Assembly: GCA_945787595.1 (NCBI GenBank)
Contig: CALZJV010000349.1
Location: forward strand, 1-7,039
DNA from: an uncultured Desulfobacterales bacterium
GTDB lineage: Bacteria > Desulfobacterota > Desulfobacteria > Desulfobacterales > JAFDCJ01
Direction of reading: 5' to 3'
DNA: 7,039 nucleotides
Positions 1-5,849 of this stretch are shown in pieces. The notes under the pieces are model-generated. The model had not been told where the DNA came from. It saw only the letters and a program-made list of their open reading frames with translations, and searched no databases. The translations under genes were made by a program, and so were the position numbers. Each line of letters begins with the position of its first letter. Position 1 is the stretch's first letter.

Positions 1-2
1 TC

Positions 3-65
3 TTGCGTATGCATTCAAAGATTCAGGAATTCCGCCCGGACGGACTCAAAACCACCTTGCCCTAA
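3..65 (+). CDS. possible C-terminal end of an unidentified gene (partial)
   Basis: The third frame is open from the window edge and reads about 20 residues, ending in KTTLP before a TAA at 63-65. Third codon positions are rather GC-rich, as in the real genes here, and it points the same way as the CoA-transferase gene that follows after about 105 bases. The fragment is too short to name. The second frame is also open here, so the choice of frame is weak. It could simply be non-coding sequence. Confidence 0.25.
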   Translation: MRMHSKIQEFRPDGLKTTLP

Positions 66-170
66 TCCCCTCGAATGATTATATTTTCAAGTGTTTTTAT
101 CAAAGTAAACGAATCAGCGTCTTAAATTTGGCGTGAACTCTAAATTTATTGAACCCTTTACGGTTACAGA

Positions 171-626
171 ATGAAAATCAAAAAAAGCAGCTTTGGAAAA
201 AATCAATGGGAAAACCTTGTTGTTTCGCCTGAGGCGGTCCTGGCCCATATCAAGCCGGGCATGACGATCTTTCTTGGTAGCGGAGTCGCTGAACCCCGAA
301 CACTGATGAAATGTCTCATCGATTCGGGTCTTTCGAATACCAATGACCTCGAATTGATCCAGCTGACCAGCCATGGGGACATCCTTTCCTTAAAAAAGCT
401 TGATTACCAAAACTACCGTCTTAAGACTTTTTTTTCCACCTGGGTGGCCAGTGAGTTTATTGTCGCCGGATCAGTGGATTTGATTCCAGGACGTATTTCC
501 CAGATACCACGGATTATCAAATCCAAACGAATTCCCATTGATGCGGCCTTTATTCAAATCACGCCCCCCAATGAGGCCGGTGGTGGTGGGGGAGATCAAC
601 CCCCGAATCCCTTTCACATTCGGTGA
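171..626 (+). CDS. acetyl-CoA hydrolase/transferase, N-terminal part (frame-broken gene)
   Basis: This is the N-terminal CoA-transferase domain of the acetyl-CoA hydrolase / 4-hydroxybutyrate CoA-transferase family, which moves CoA between acyl-CoA and a carboxylate in the cytoplasm. Family marks are VSPEAVLAHIKPGMTIFLGSG near residues 19-38, the SVDLIPGRISQIPRII stretch near 103-118, and FIQITPPNEAG ending at residue 137. After NEAG the frame runs into GGGGDQPP, unlike the family, and stops at 624-626. The expected continuation, of the type YCSLGVSVDVxxxAxExA, is absent, and the conserved text resumes in another frame at about base 580. The real coding part therefore ends near base 581. The ATG at 171 fits the usual family N-terminus, although no clear Shine-Dalgarno sequence precedes it. 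Together with the next entry this forms one broken gene, or one gene damaged by an assembly or sequencing error. Confidence 0.8.
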   Translation: MKIKKSSFGKNQWENLVVSPEAVLAHIKPGMTIFLGSGVAEPRTLMKCLIDSGLSNTNDLELIQLTSHGDILSLKKLDYQNYRLKTFFSTWVASEFIVAGSVDLIPGRISQIPRIIKSKRIPIDAAFIQITPPNEAGGGGGDQPPNPFHIR

Positions 627-1998
627 CACCATTGTCTCTGTTTCGGATTTTGATCTGTTGGTGAAGTCAACCGAACCGCCAACCTATTTCAAACGCCGGT
701 CTGTAAACAAAATAATCGATCAAGTGGCCGCCAACATTGCACAGGTGATTGAGGATGGAGACTGTCTCAGCTTTAGCACGGATGCTTTGTGCGAGGCATT
801 GGGCCGGCGTCTAACCCACAAACGACACCTGGGTATCCATTCATCCTGTTTTACCGATGCCTTAATGGATCTCGTTAAAAGTGGCGCGGTGACCAACTAC
901 CGCAAGGAAGTTTTCAGGGGCAAATCCGTTGCTTCCTATGCTTTAGGAACACCGAAGCTGATGGCGTGGCTGGACCGTAATCCACTGATTGAATTTCAAG
1001 GTGTCGAACAAGTGTTCGATCCGACCCAAATCGGACGCAATCCTAATTTTGTGGCTGTGTTTCGGGCCCGCAAGGTCGATCTGTTGGGCAGGGTCGCTTT
1101 CTCCGTAGGGAAAGGCAATATTTCCTCCGGTCCGGGTCAAGGGGCAGATCTGTTCACCGGCACGGAGATCTCTCCCGGAGGGCGCACCGTATTCGGATTG
1201 CCAAGCCGCAACCCACAAGGAGGCCCCAATATTGTGGTGATGCTGCGGGATCTGCGCAATCAGTTCCATATGCGCGAGTCGATTGATGTGGTAGTCACCG
1301 AATACGGCATCGCTAACTTGAAATGGCGCACGATCCGGGAACGGGCTCAAGCATTGATCGATATTGCGCATCCGGACGACCGCGAAAAACTTGTCGAGCA
1401 AGCCAAAAAAAAGAAGATCCTGTTCTCGGATCAGATCTTTTTATCTGAAAACGCACGTCTATACCCCATGGAAATCACAACCGAACGAATCTTCCGGGAT
1501 GGTTTAAAAGTTCGGTTCAGGGCTCTCAAACCTTCCGATGAAGAGGCCATGCGCCGTCTTTTCTACCGTTTCTCAAATGAAACAGTCTTCCGTCGCTTTC
1601 TATATCCCATTTCCACCATGCCCCACAAAAAAATGCAGGAATACGTCAATATTGATTACAGCCAGGTCATGTCGGTGGTCGCCCTCACCGGAGAGCCCGA
1701 TCAGGCCACCATCATTGCGGAAGCACGATTTGTCAAGGATGAGCAAAGTTCATACGGGGATTTGGCGTTTGTTGTGGATGAAAAGTACCATGGACTGGGG
1801 ATTGCGACAGCCCTCTATGAAATGCTGATACGGCTTGCAAAAGACCGTGGTTTAAAAGGGTTTACCGCTGAAGTGCTGCAGGCAAACAAAAAGATGATGA
1901 AAATTTTCGAAAAAGGCCATTTGCCGATAAACACCCGGGTAAAGAATGGTTTGTATGAGCTGACCATTCCCTTTGATGTTCAAAGTTCACAGGCATGA
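538..1998 (+). CDS. acetyl-CoA hydrolase/transferase C-terminal part fused to a GNAT acetyltransferase domain (frame-broken gene)
   Basis: This is the continuation of the preceding gene in a different frame. Homology to the family begins at VVVGEINPRIPFTFGD (from about base 580); the codons between 538 and 580 are only the shifted reading of the upstream part. The C-terminal CoA-transferase domain is recognisable from LGIHSSCFTDALMDLVKSG, EISPGGRTVFGLPSR and VVTEYGIANLKWRTIRERA. Where CoA-transferases of this family carry the catalytic glutamate (LGIH-T/S-E-M-F-S-D), this protein has serine (bases 844-846). From about base 1500 a GNAT domain follows (VRFRALKPSDEEAMRRLFYR), with the acetyl-CoA pyrophosphate loop as HGLGIATALYEML. 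Fusions of this CoA-transferase with a GNAT domain occur in other bacteria, and a protein-lysine or metabolite acetylation role is possible but not shown here. If the frame were intact the product would be about 630 residues. The gene ends 35 bases from the convergent stress-protein gene. Confidence 0.82.
   Translation: MMRPLFKSRPPMRPVVVGEINPRIPFTFGDTIVSVSDFDLLVKSTEPPTYFKRRSVNKIIDQVAANIAQVIEDGDCLSFSTDALCEALGRRLTHKRHLGIHSSCFTDALMDLVKSGAVTNYRKEVFRGKSVASYALGTPKLMAWLDRNPLIEFQGVEQVFDPTQIGRNPNFVAVFRARKVDLLGRVAFSVGKGNISSGPGQGADLFTGTEISPGGRTVFGLPSRNPQGGPNIVVMLRDLRNQFHMRESIDVVVTEYGIANLKWRTIRERAQALIDIAHPDDREKLVEQAKKKKILFSDQIFLSENARLYPMEITTERIFRDGLKVRFRALKPSDEEAMRRLFYRFSNETVFRRFLYPISTMPHKKMQEYVNIDYSQVMSVVALTGEPDQATIIAEARFVKDEQSSYGDLAFVVDEKYHGLGIATALYEMLIRLAKDRGLKGFTAEVLQANKKMMKIFEKGHLPINTRVKNGLYELTIPFDVQSSQA
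579..592 (+). other. junction of the deletion and frame change in the CoA-transferase gene
   Basis: The sequence is a GGT/TGG-rich run (GGTGGTGGTGGGGG). Upstream homology ends with NEAG in the frame of base 171; downstream homology restarts with VVVGEINP in the frame of base 580. From memory of the family, about 19 residues normally lie between them, so roughly 56-58 bases, not a multiple of three, appear to be missing. A short GTGG repeat is the kind of site where slippage, recombination or assembly collapse could remove such a segment. Confidence 0.7.
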
Positions 1999-2033
1999 AG
2001 CTAATGTGTCTAGGCACTTCTTTTATCGCTTTA

Positions 2034-2429
2034 CTATTGAACCGTAACCACGGGGCACGGGGCATGTAGAATGATGTATTGAGCGGTGGAACCGAATAAA
2101 AGTTTGCCAACTTTTGATTTTTTAACGATTCCTAGAAATATTTGATCTATTTTCTGATCTTCGGCAAATTTTACCAGTTGCTCCCCGGACGTCAGGTCGG
2201 TCAGCAGCAAGTTTACCTCATAAGGTGGAGCATCTTCTGCTAAAATTTTCTTAATGTCACCTTCCATTTTCTCTTCCATCTTTTTGACTGCGGAATGTTT
2301 CAATGGTTCCACCCGGGTAATCGTGTTGACTACCTCCAACTTCGCCTTCCAGATTTTAGCGTGCTCCTGTGCTACTTTAAGTGCATTTTTGGCCTCTTTT
2401 GTCTCATCATAACATACCAAGAACTTCAT
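2034..2429 (-). CDS. universal stress protein, UspA family
   Basis: A 131-residue single-domain universal stress protein, close to the usual 130-150 residues of the family. The N-terminus MKFLVCYDETKEAKNAL is the first beta strand and the acidic nucleotide-contact region (D8). The C-terminus has GIVKKSKVGKLLFGS (100-114) followed by AQYIILHAPCPVVTV, the standard last helix and strand. The nucleotide-binding pattern is G-x2-G-x9-G-S/T; here the first and last glycines are present (G100, G113-S114), but the second is lysine (K103). ATP binding is therefore uncertain. The start is supported by GGGAGG about five bases upstream of the ATG and by a promoter at 2462-2489. It is convergent with the CoA-transferase gene and probably monocistronic. 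The family's role is cytoplasmic stress survival; the specific role here is unknown. Confidence 0.93.
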   Translation of the reverse strand: MKFLVCYDETKEAKNALKVAQEHAKIWKAKLEVVNTITRVEPLKHSAVKKMEEKMEGDIKKILAEDAPPYEVNLLLTDLTSGEQLVKFAEDQKIDQIFLGIVKKSKVGKLLFGSTAQYIILHAPCPVVTVQ

Positions 2430-2461
2430 AGCGCCCTCCCGCGATTGTTGAAAAACAGCGA

Positions 2462-2489
2462 ATTATCTGTGATTTTTTTTAGTTGTCAA
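2462..2489 (-). promoter_or_regulatory. sigma-70 type promoter of the universal stress protein gene
   Basis: On the minus strand, a perfect TTGACA (plus coordinates 2484-2489) is separated by 16 bases, including an A-rich tract, from GATAAT (2462-2467), which matches five of six bases of the -10 consensus. Transcription would start near 2455, leaving a leader of about 25 bases that contains the GGGAGG ribosome binding site. In the rest of the gap up to 2623 I see only a small GC-capped hairpin (2560-2577, GGGGA/TCCCC, no U-run after it) and no coding signal. Confidence 0.7.
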
Positions 2490-2623
2490 CACTATTGCGC
2501 CTGTCTTCATTTTCGTAATTTAAGCCTTAAGCCCTACAAATGTCAATCAAAATGAATTCGGGGAATATTAGCTCCCCATACAAATCAGCATCTCCCTCAA
2601 TACTTTTTCCGTAAAGACAAGTG

Positions 2624-2833
2624 TCAGGTAGAAACGAAAACTACTGCCAGGACGGCAAAAAATATCCCGAGTCCATGTTAGATTGTGACTGTTTCGTTTA
2701 AAACAATGCCACCGACAACTTCATAAATAATAGCACTCTTCGGGTCAATGTATTTGGTTGTAATTTTAGGGATAAAACTCCACAATCCCCAACAGATAAA
2801 CGTTGCCACGGTCGGCAAAATCCATTCTTTCAT
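2624..2833 (-). pseudogene. remnant of a small EamA/DMT-family membrane transporter
   Basis: Reading from the ATG at 2833, the protein starts MKEWILPTVATFICWGLW and continues through IPKITTKYIDPKSAIIYEVVGGIV. This is the first membrane helix and following loop of single-domain EamA transporters of about 140 residues. It then jumps directly to LNETVTI, which belongs near the end of the EamA domain, so about 75 central residues are missing. A TAA at codon 52 (2678-2680) interrupts the frame, but beyond it the same frame still reads HGLGIFFAVLAVVFVST, the expected last helix, and ends at TGA (2624-2626). The ribosome binding site AAAGGAG lies inside the end of the upstream methyltransferase gene, whose TAA is immediately followed by this ATG. 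The transporter was therefore translationally coupled to the methyltransferase before it decayed. The family reading comes from motif memory and was not searched. Confidence 0.75.
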
Positions 2834-3622
2834 TTACACAACTCCTTTGATCGCCCGGAAATGACCAGGCCGAAGTTCCCCGCTATTGATGACAAGGTTC
2901 ATCGCTCGCCATATTTCTATGTATCTGTCTGCATTCTCACGCCCGAGTAACTCTGCCATTCGAGGATACAACGGCCCTTTCATCTGTTCGTACTCTTTTC
3001 GAGAAAGGTCACTATACCAGGTGTTGCGATCCTGCATCTGGATACCCATAAACCCCGTCTTTGCAAGGGCCTCTGCATATCGATCTGGAGAGGCCATGCC
3101 GAAGTTCAGACCCTCAACCTCGATGTAATATTCCATTTCGGGAGTCGGCGGGTTGTCATCGCGGCGCATCCAGTCACTGGCTATGAATAACCCGCCCGGT
3201 CGAAGTACTCGGAAAACATCTGCAAACAGCGCATCCTTATCCGGAATGTGAATCATGGCATCTTTGCTGAACACTACCTCGAAGCTCTGCGGGTCAAAGG
3301 GCAGAGGACCGGGTGCAACTAATTTATAGGTCAGCCGCTCTGAAAGGCCTTCAGCTTCCGCACGGAATGTGGCGCGATCGAGAACCGGCTGCTCGATATC
3401 AACGCCGGTTACGCTGGCAGCACCATGCTCACGCACCAACAGCACATCGATCCCGCCGATTCCGCAACCGATGTCAATGACCTTTTTCCCGGAAATATCT
3501 TCCCCTTCCAGCAGGAGGGATACTTCTTCAGCACCTCCCGGAGATAGAAATCCGTCTCCCCAGATAATCTCCAGCATCGTGACAAGTGTGTCATCATATT
3601 CGATATCTTGATGTTCTGCCAT
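2834..3622 (-). CDS. SAM-dependent methyltransferase, phosphoethanolamine N-methyltransferase-like
   Basis: A class I (Rossmann) SAM methyltransferase of 262 residues. Motif I is VIDIGCGIGG (48-57), the acidic end of strand beta-2 is VTGVDIEQ, and the post-II and III regions are FSKDAMIHIPDKDALF and RVLRPGGLFIASDW. The upstream IWGDGFLSPGGAEE segment and the SKDAMIHIPDK segment strongly resemble plant, nematode and protozoan phosphoethanolamine N-methyltransferases and their bacterial relatives. The substrate is thus probably a small amine, but it cannot be assigned from sequence alone. I chose the second ATG (3622) because GGAGG sits five bases before it. The first ATG (3634) would add MEEL, has no Shine-Dalgarno sequence, and its first codons are themselves the ribosome binding site. 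The TAA stop abuts the ATG of the decayed EamA transporter, suggesting a former two-gene unit for making and moving a methylated compound. Confidence 0.88.
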   Translation of the reverse strand: MAEHQDIEYDDTLVTMLEIIWGDGFLSPGGAEEVSLLLEGEDISGKKVIDIGCGIGGIDVLLVREHGAASVTGVDIEQPVLDRATFRAEAEGLSERLTYKLVAPGPLPFDPQSFEVVFSKDAMIHIPDKDALFADVFRVLRPGGLFIASDWMRRDDNPPTPEMEYYIEVEGLNFGMASPDRYAEALAKTGFMGIQMQDRNTWYSDLSRKEYEQMKGPLYPRMAELLGRENADRYIEIWRAMNLVINSGELRPGHFRAIKGVV

Positions 3623-3707
3623 AAGCTCCTCCATCTCAACTGGGAAACGTCAAAGTCAACTCTAAATGATTCAGATAGAAGCGATTTGCCTTCCCGGAAA
3701 CGGCACT

Positions 3708-3878
3708 AAAATCCCAAATCACAATACTCAAATTACAAACAATATCAAAATTACAAATTCCAATGATCAAAACATTACAGTCACTTATCGGATGTCTCGC
3801 GCTATTTTAGCTGTTTTTAATTTTGAATTTCGGTCATTGGTAGTTGTTTGAGATTTGTTTTTTGGTACTTGGAATTTT
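3708..3878. repeat. AT-rich imperfect inverted repeat element
   Basis: Two 66-base arms (3708-3773 and 3813-3878) are imperfect reverse complements around a 39-base centre. The left arm is made of AAATTACAAATTCCAATGA-like units and the right arm of TTTTGAATTTCGGTCATTGG-like units. Elements of this texture (CAAATTCCAAAT... and TTTGGAATTTG...) are familiar to me from intergenic regions of uncultured anaerobe genomes; that is recall, not a search. An open frame through it (3666-3851) is low-complexity and has no ribosome binding site, so I do not call it a gene. This element fills most of the 330-base gap between the methyltransferase and the alkyltransferase. Confidence 0.6.
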
Positions 3879-3892
3879 CATGATTTTCATGA
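3875..3892. repeat. tandem 9-base direct repeat at the edge of the AT-rich element
   Basis: TTTTCATGA occurs twice back to back (3875-3883 and 3884-3892), overlapping the outer end of the right arm of the inverted repeat. Each unit contains the palindrome TCATGA. It may be part of the element or chance; nothing else is visible between here and the end of the alkyltransferase gene at 3953. Confidence 0.4.
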
Positions 3893-3952
3893 GCGAGTAA
3901 CTCTATTTATTCCAAGCAATTAACTGTATAAATGACGTGGTCCCGTCCATCT

Positions 3953-4276
3953 CTACTGTAGGGAGAACCGAAAGAGAATCTTTTCAAAATTCTTAATTTT
4001 ACCGTCGTTGATTTCGACTCCTTCAGCCTTGAGCATTTTGATTTTTCGCTGTATAGAGATTCCCGACGTCTTTCCTTCAAACCCTCCCATCCGACCGGAT
4101 GAGGCAACGACCCGGTGTCAAGGAACCTCAGGAGCATAGGGATTTCTTTTCATGGCCTGCCCAATCCCCCTGTAAGCTTTGGTTCCCAGGGCATGGGCAA
4201 TTTCTTTATAGGTTGTCACACGGCCCTCAGGTACTTTTCGTAAAAGATCGTAGGCCTTTTCGGCAAATGTTTTCAT
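3953..4276 (-). CDS. MGMT-family DNA alkyltransferase with TGA (probable selenocysteine) at the active site
   Basis: Reading through one TGA, the frame gives 107 residues, the length of the short single-domain MGMT/Ogt-like proteins. These bind DNA by a helix-turn-helix and take O6-alkyl groups from guanine onto one cysteine. It begins MKTFAEKAYDLLRKVPEGRVTT; the HTH region TTYKEIAHALG is at 21-31, the arginine finger is R36 in YRGIGQA, and N45-P46 is the conserved turn. The catalytic motif reads VP-(TGA)-HRVV at 51-57, with the TGA at codon 53 (4118-4120) exactly where the family has Cys. The conserved GGFEGKTSG and RKIKMLKAEGV follow, and the gene ends at TAG (3953-3955). A strong Shine-Dalgarno (GGAGGTGA) precedes the ATG. 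An SECIS-like hairpin follows the TGA. I infer selenocysteine insertion. A nonsense mutation of TGC or TGT is the alternative, in which case the truncated product would be inactive. Confidence 0.82.
4085..4104 (-). promoter_or_regulatory. candidate bacterial SECIS element after the in-frame TGA
   Basis: On the coding (minus) strand, CATCC (4101-4097) pairs perfectly with GGATG (4092-4088) around the tetraloop GGTC (4096-4093). CCT (4104-4102) can extend the stem against AGG (4085-4083) with a two-base bulge. The loop starts 22 bases after the TGA. As I recall the bacterial SECIS model, it needs a loop of 3-14 bases with a G in its first two positions, 16-37 bases from the UGA; this hairpin meets all of those. 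A competing stem, ACCGGGT with ATCCGGT, lies closer to the TGA. The hairpin is also coding sequence, so some of the pairing could be chance. Confidence 0.55.
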
Positions 4277-4344
4277 TTCCTCACCTCCCTGACGTTGGAC
4301 GATTATGCCGGATCCCTAAGTACACAATTTCATATATACGATAA

Positions 4345-4372
4345 AATATAAAAAGCTCAGCGTATTTGTGAA
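4345..4372 (-). promoter_or_regulatory. possible promoter of the alkyltransferase gene
   Basis: On the minus strand TTCACA (4367-4372) is followed after 16 bases by TATATT (4345-4350); each matches five of six consensus bases. Transcription would begin near 4338 and give a leader of about 60 bases before the ATG at 4276. It overlaps the candidate terminator of the upstream MttB-like gene, so only one of the two readings may be real, or the site may end one transcript and start another. Confidence 0.35.
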
Positions 4373-4387
4373 ATTCCGTACTAAGCT
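4348..4387 (-). terminator. possible rho-independent terminator after the MttB-like gene
   Basis: On the minus strand AGCTTAG (4387-4381), which begins inside the TAG stop codon, pairs with CTGAGCT (4360-4354) over seven positions with one G-U pair and a 20-base loop. A T-rich run (TTTTTATATTTT on the transcript strand) follows. The stem is short and only moderately GC-rich, so efficiency is doubtful. Confidence 0.4.
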
Positions 4388-5822
4388 ATAAAACGCTCTC
4401 TGCGGCTTTCTTCTTAATCCGCTCCAATTCTCGCTCAATATCTTCATCAAGCGGCAGCGGCACATGTGACGATAGAATCTGATTTACCTTTTCCCGCGCA
4501 TCTTCAACGAGTTCCCGCTTTCCGGCTGCTTTCCATTCTTCCAATGATGCTATCATTCCCTTTTTGCTGAGATACCATTCACCATCATGAATCGCAGTTG
4601 TGGTAGAGAGTTGATCCCAAAATTGGCCACCCGGCCCAACCTGATCAAGGACATCATCCAACCATTTGTCATCTCCAGAGGTAATGCCTCGATGGGCCTG
4701 TTTGCACATCCGGAAAGTCTCGGTATCTATCAGCATCTGCTCGAGGCTGAGGATCATCGCACCTCCCAGCAACCCCGCACCGACTAGAATATCCGGCCAC
4801 GAAAGAATAGAAGGCATAGCGCTCAGGGCCCGTTCATAACCGCTCTGGATATTCGGAACAAATTGGGCGGTAGCTGAGCCGGAAGTCTCTGCCGGCAGGC
4901 CATAGTAACGGGCCATCTCAACAGTCGCGGCGCTCAGCACCCCGCCTTCGATCGCATCGCTTTTTAACATACCGTTACGCGGGTCCATTAGAGCGGACAC
5001 AGGTGCATAGATAACCGGTGCGCCTGGCTCAGCGGCCTGGATCAAACACAGGGTTGCCAGGACTTCACAATTTGCTGTGATAACGGTGGAAATCATGCTT
5101 GCCGGTGCCGTGGCACCCATCAAGGGCATGGGCATCACGGCCACCGGGATGTTCCAGCCGACAAGTTCCAGGTAAGCATCCGTATAAATTTCATCGATAA
5201 TCAGCGGCGATTGCGGACAAAGCACATAGGATACCGGATGTTTTTGACGGATGGTCTCCTTAGAGCCGAAAACCGTTTGCAATATCTCCAGAAACCAGGG
5301 GGCCTGTTCTTTGGCATAGATAGGATCCTGAATATGTTTGGAAAAGTTTCGAAAAAGTGTCACCAGGTAGTCAACATAATCTGGAATGGTGTCATCCCTG
5401 TCGGTAGCAACGACAATACGCCAATAAATCCCGATGTCGTCCAGCGCATCGGCCAGCCGGGTGGCCTCCATCCAGTCATGAAAAGTAGAATCCCGGTGTT
5501 TTCCGGTTTTGCGATCAAGGACCGTGGGCCCTTCACCGTCCATGAGCAGTTTACAATCCCCTGTATTTAAGGGTAAATCCCATCCCGGTCGCCGGGCGCC
5601 AAGGGTAAATTTCTTCGGTGCCAGTCCAAGGGCCTCCTCAACCTGATTTTTATGGAACCGCACAATGCGTGTGTTCTCATCGACCTGAGCGCCTGCCTCC
5701 TTGAGTATCCGCCGTCCTCTAGCGGTGTCAACGCGCACCCCGGTTCGGGCCAAAATCTTAAGCGACCGTTCGTGTACCTGGCTTTTTTCTTCCTCAGATA
5801 AAACCTGCAAATGTGTTTGCAT
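4386..5822 (-). CDS. MttB-family (trimethylamine methyltransferase superfamily) protein, non-pyrrolysine type
   Basis: A 478-residue protein of the MttB superfamily, TIM-barrel enzymes that move a methyl group from a methylated amine or betaine to a cobalt corrinoid protein. The N-terminal helix region (LSEEEKSQVHERSLKILARTG) and DTARGRRILKEAGAQVD are typical, as are LLMDGEGPTVLDRKTGKHRDST near 90-115, the MPLMGATAPASM segment in the barrel, and YYGLPAETSGSATAQFVPNIQSGYE at about 306-330. There is no in-frame TAG inside the gene; the only amber codon is the stop at a normal length. It therefore belongs with the pyrrolysine-lacking members, some of which are known glycine betaine, proline betaine or carnitine demethylases. 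The substrate is unknown. The partner corrinoid protein and the corrinoid:folate methyltransferase are not in the window. AGGA lies about eight bases before the ATG. The next gene upstream is a TMADH-like flavoprotein on the same strand. Confidence 0.9.
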   Translation of the reverse strand: MQTHLQVLSEEEKSQVHERSLKILARTGVRVDTARGRRILKEAGAQVDENTRIVRFHKNQVEEALGLAPKKFTLGARRPGWDLPLNTGDCKLLMDGEGPTVLDRKTGKHRDSTFHDWMEATRLADALDDIGIYWRIVVATDRDDTIPDYVDYLVTLFRNFSKHIQDPIYAKEQAPWFLEILQTVFGSKETIRQKHPVSYVLCPQSPLIIDEIYTDAYLELVGWNIPVAVMPMPLMGATAPASMISTVITANCEVLATLCLIQAAEPGAPVIYAPVSALMDPRNGMLKSDAIEGGVLSAATVEMARYYGLPAETSGSATAQFVPNIQSGYERALSAMPSILSWPDILVGAGLLGGAMILSLEQMLIDTETFRMCKQAHRGITSGDDKWLDDVLDQVGPGGQFWDQLSTTTAIHDGEWYLSKKGMIASLEEWKAAGKRELVEDAREKVNQILSSHVPLPLDEDIERELERIKKKAAESVL

Positions 5823-5849
5823 TCTCAGTTCCTGTCTTTGATAACTATT

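Noticed and set aside
943..1401. Long minus-strand open frame of 152 codons inside the CoA-transferase gene
   Set aside because: It is the antisense shadow of a clearly conserved coding region and resembles nothing.
2006..2024. Small hairpin GTGT/GCAC followed by TTCTTTT after the CoA-transferase gene, as a terminator
   Set aside because: The stem is only four pairs with a G-U, and the T-run is interrupted, so it is too weak to call.
3666..3851. Plus-strand open frame of 61 codons
   Set aside because: It runs through the AT-rich inverted repeat, is rich in N, I and T by composition, and has no ribosome binding site.
4088..4101. The palindrome CATCCGACCGGATG as a protein-binding operator
   Set aside because: It lies in the middle of a coding region directly after the TGA, so an RNA hairpin is the better explanation.
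3907..4137. Open frame of 76 codons starting with ATG on the minus strand inside the alkyltransferase region
   Set aside because: It is a different frame from the conserved MGMT reading, has no family resemblance, and overlaps the real gene.
4386..4388. TAG at the end of the MttB-like gene as a possible pyrrolysine codon
   Set aside because: The protein already has the full family length there, the pyrrolysine site in MttB is internal, and TAG is also the stop of three other genes in the window.
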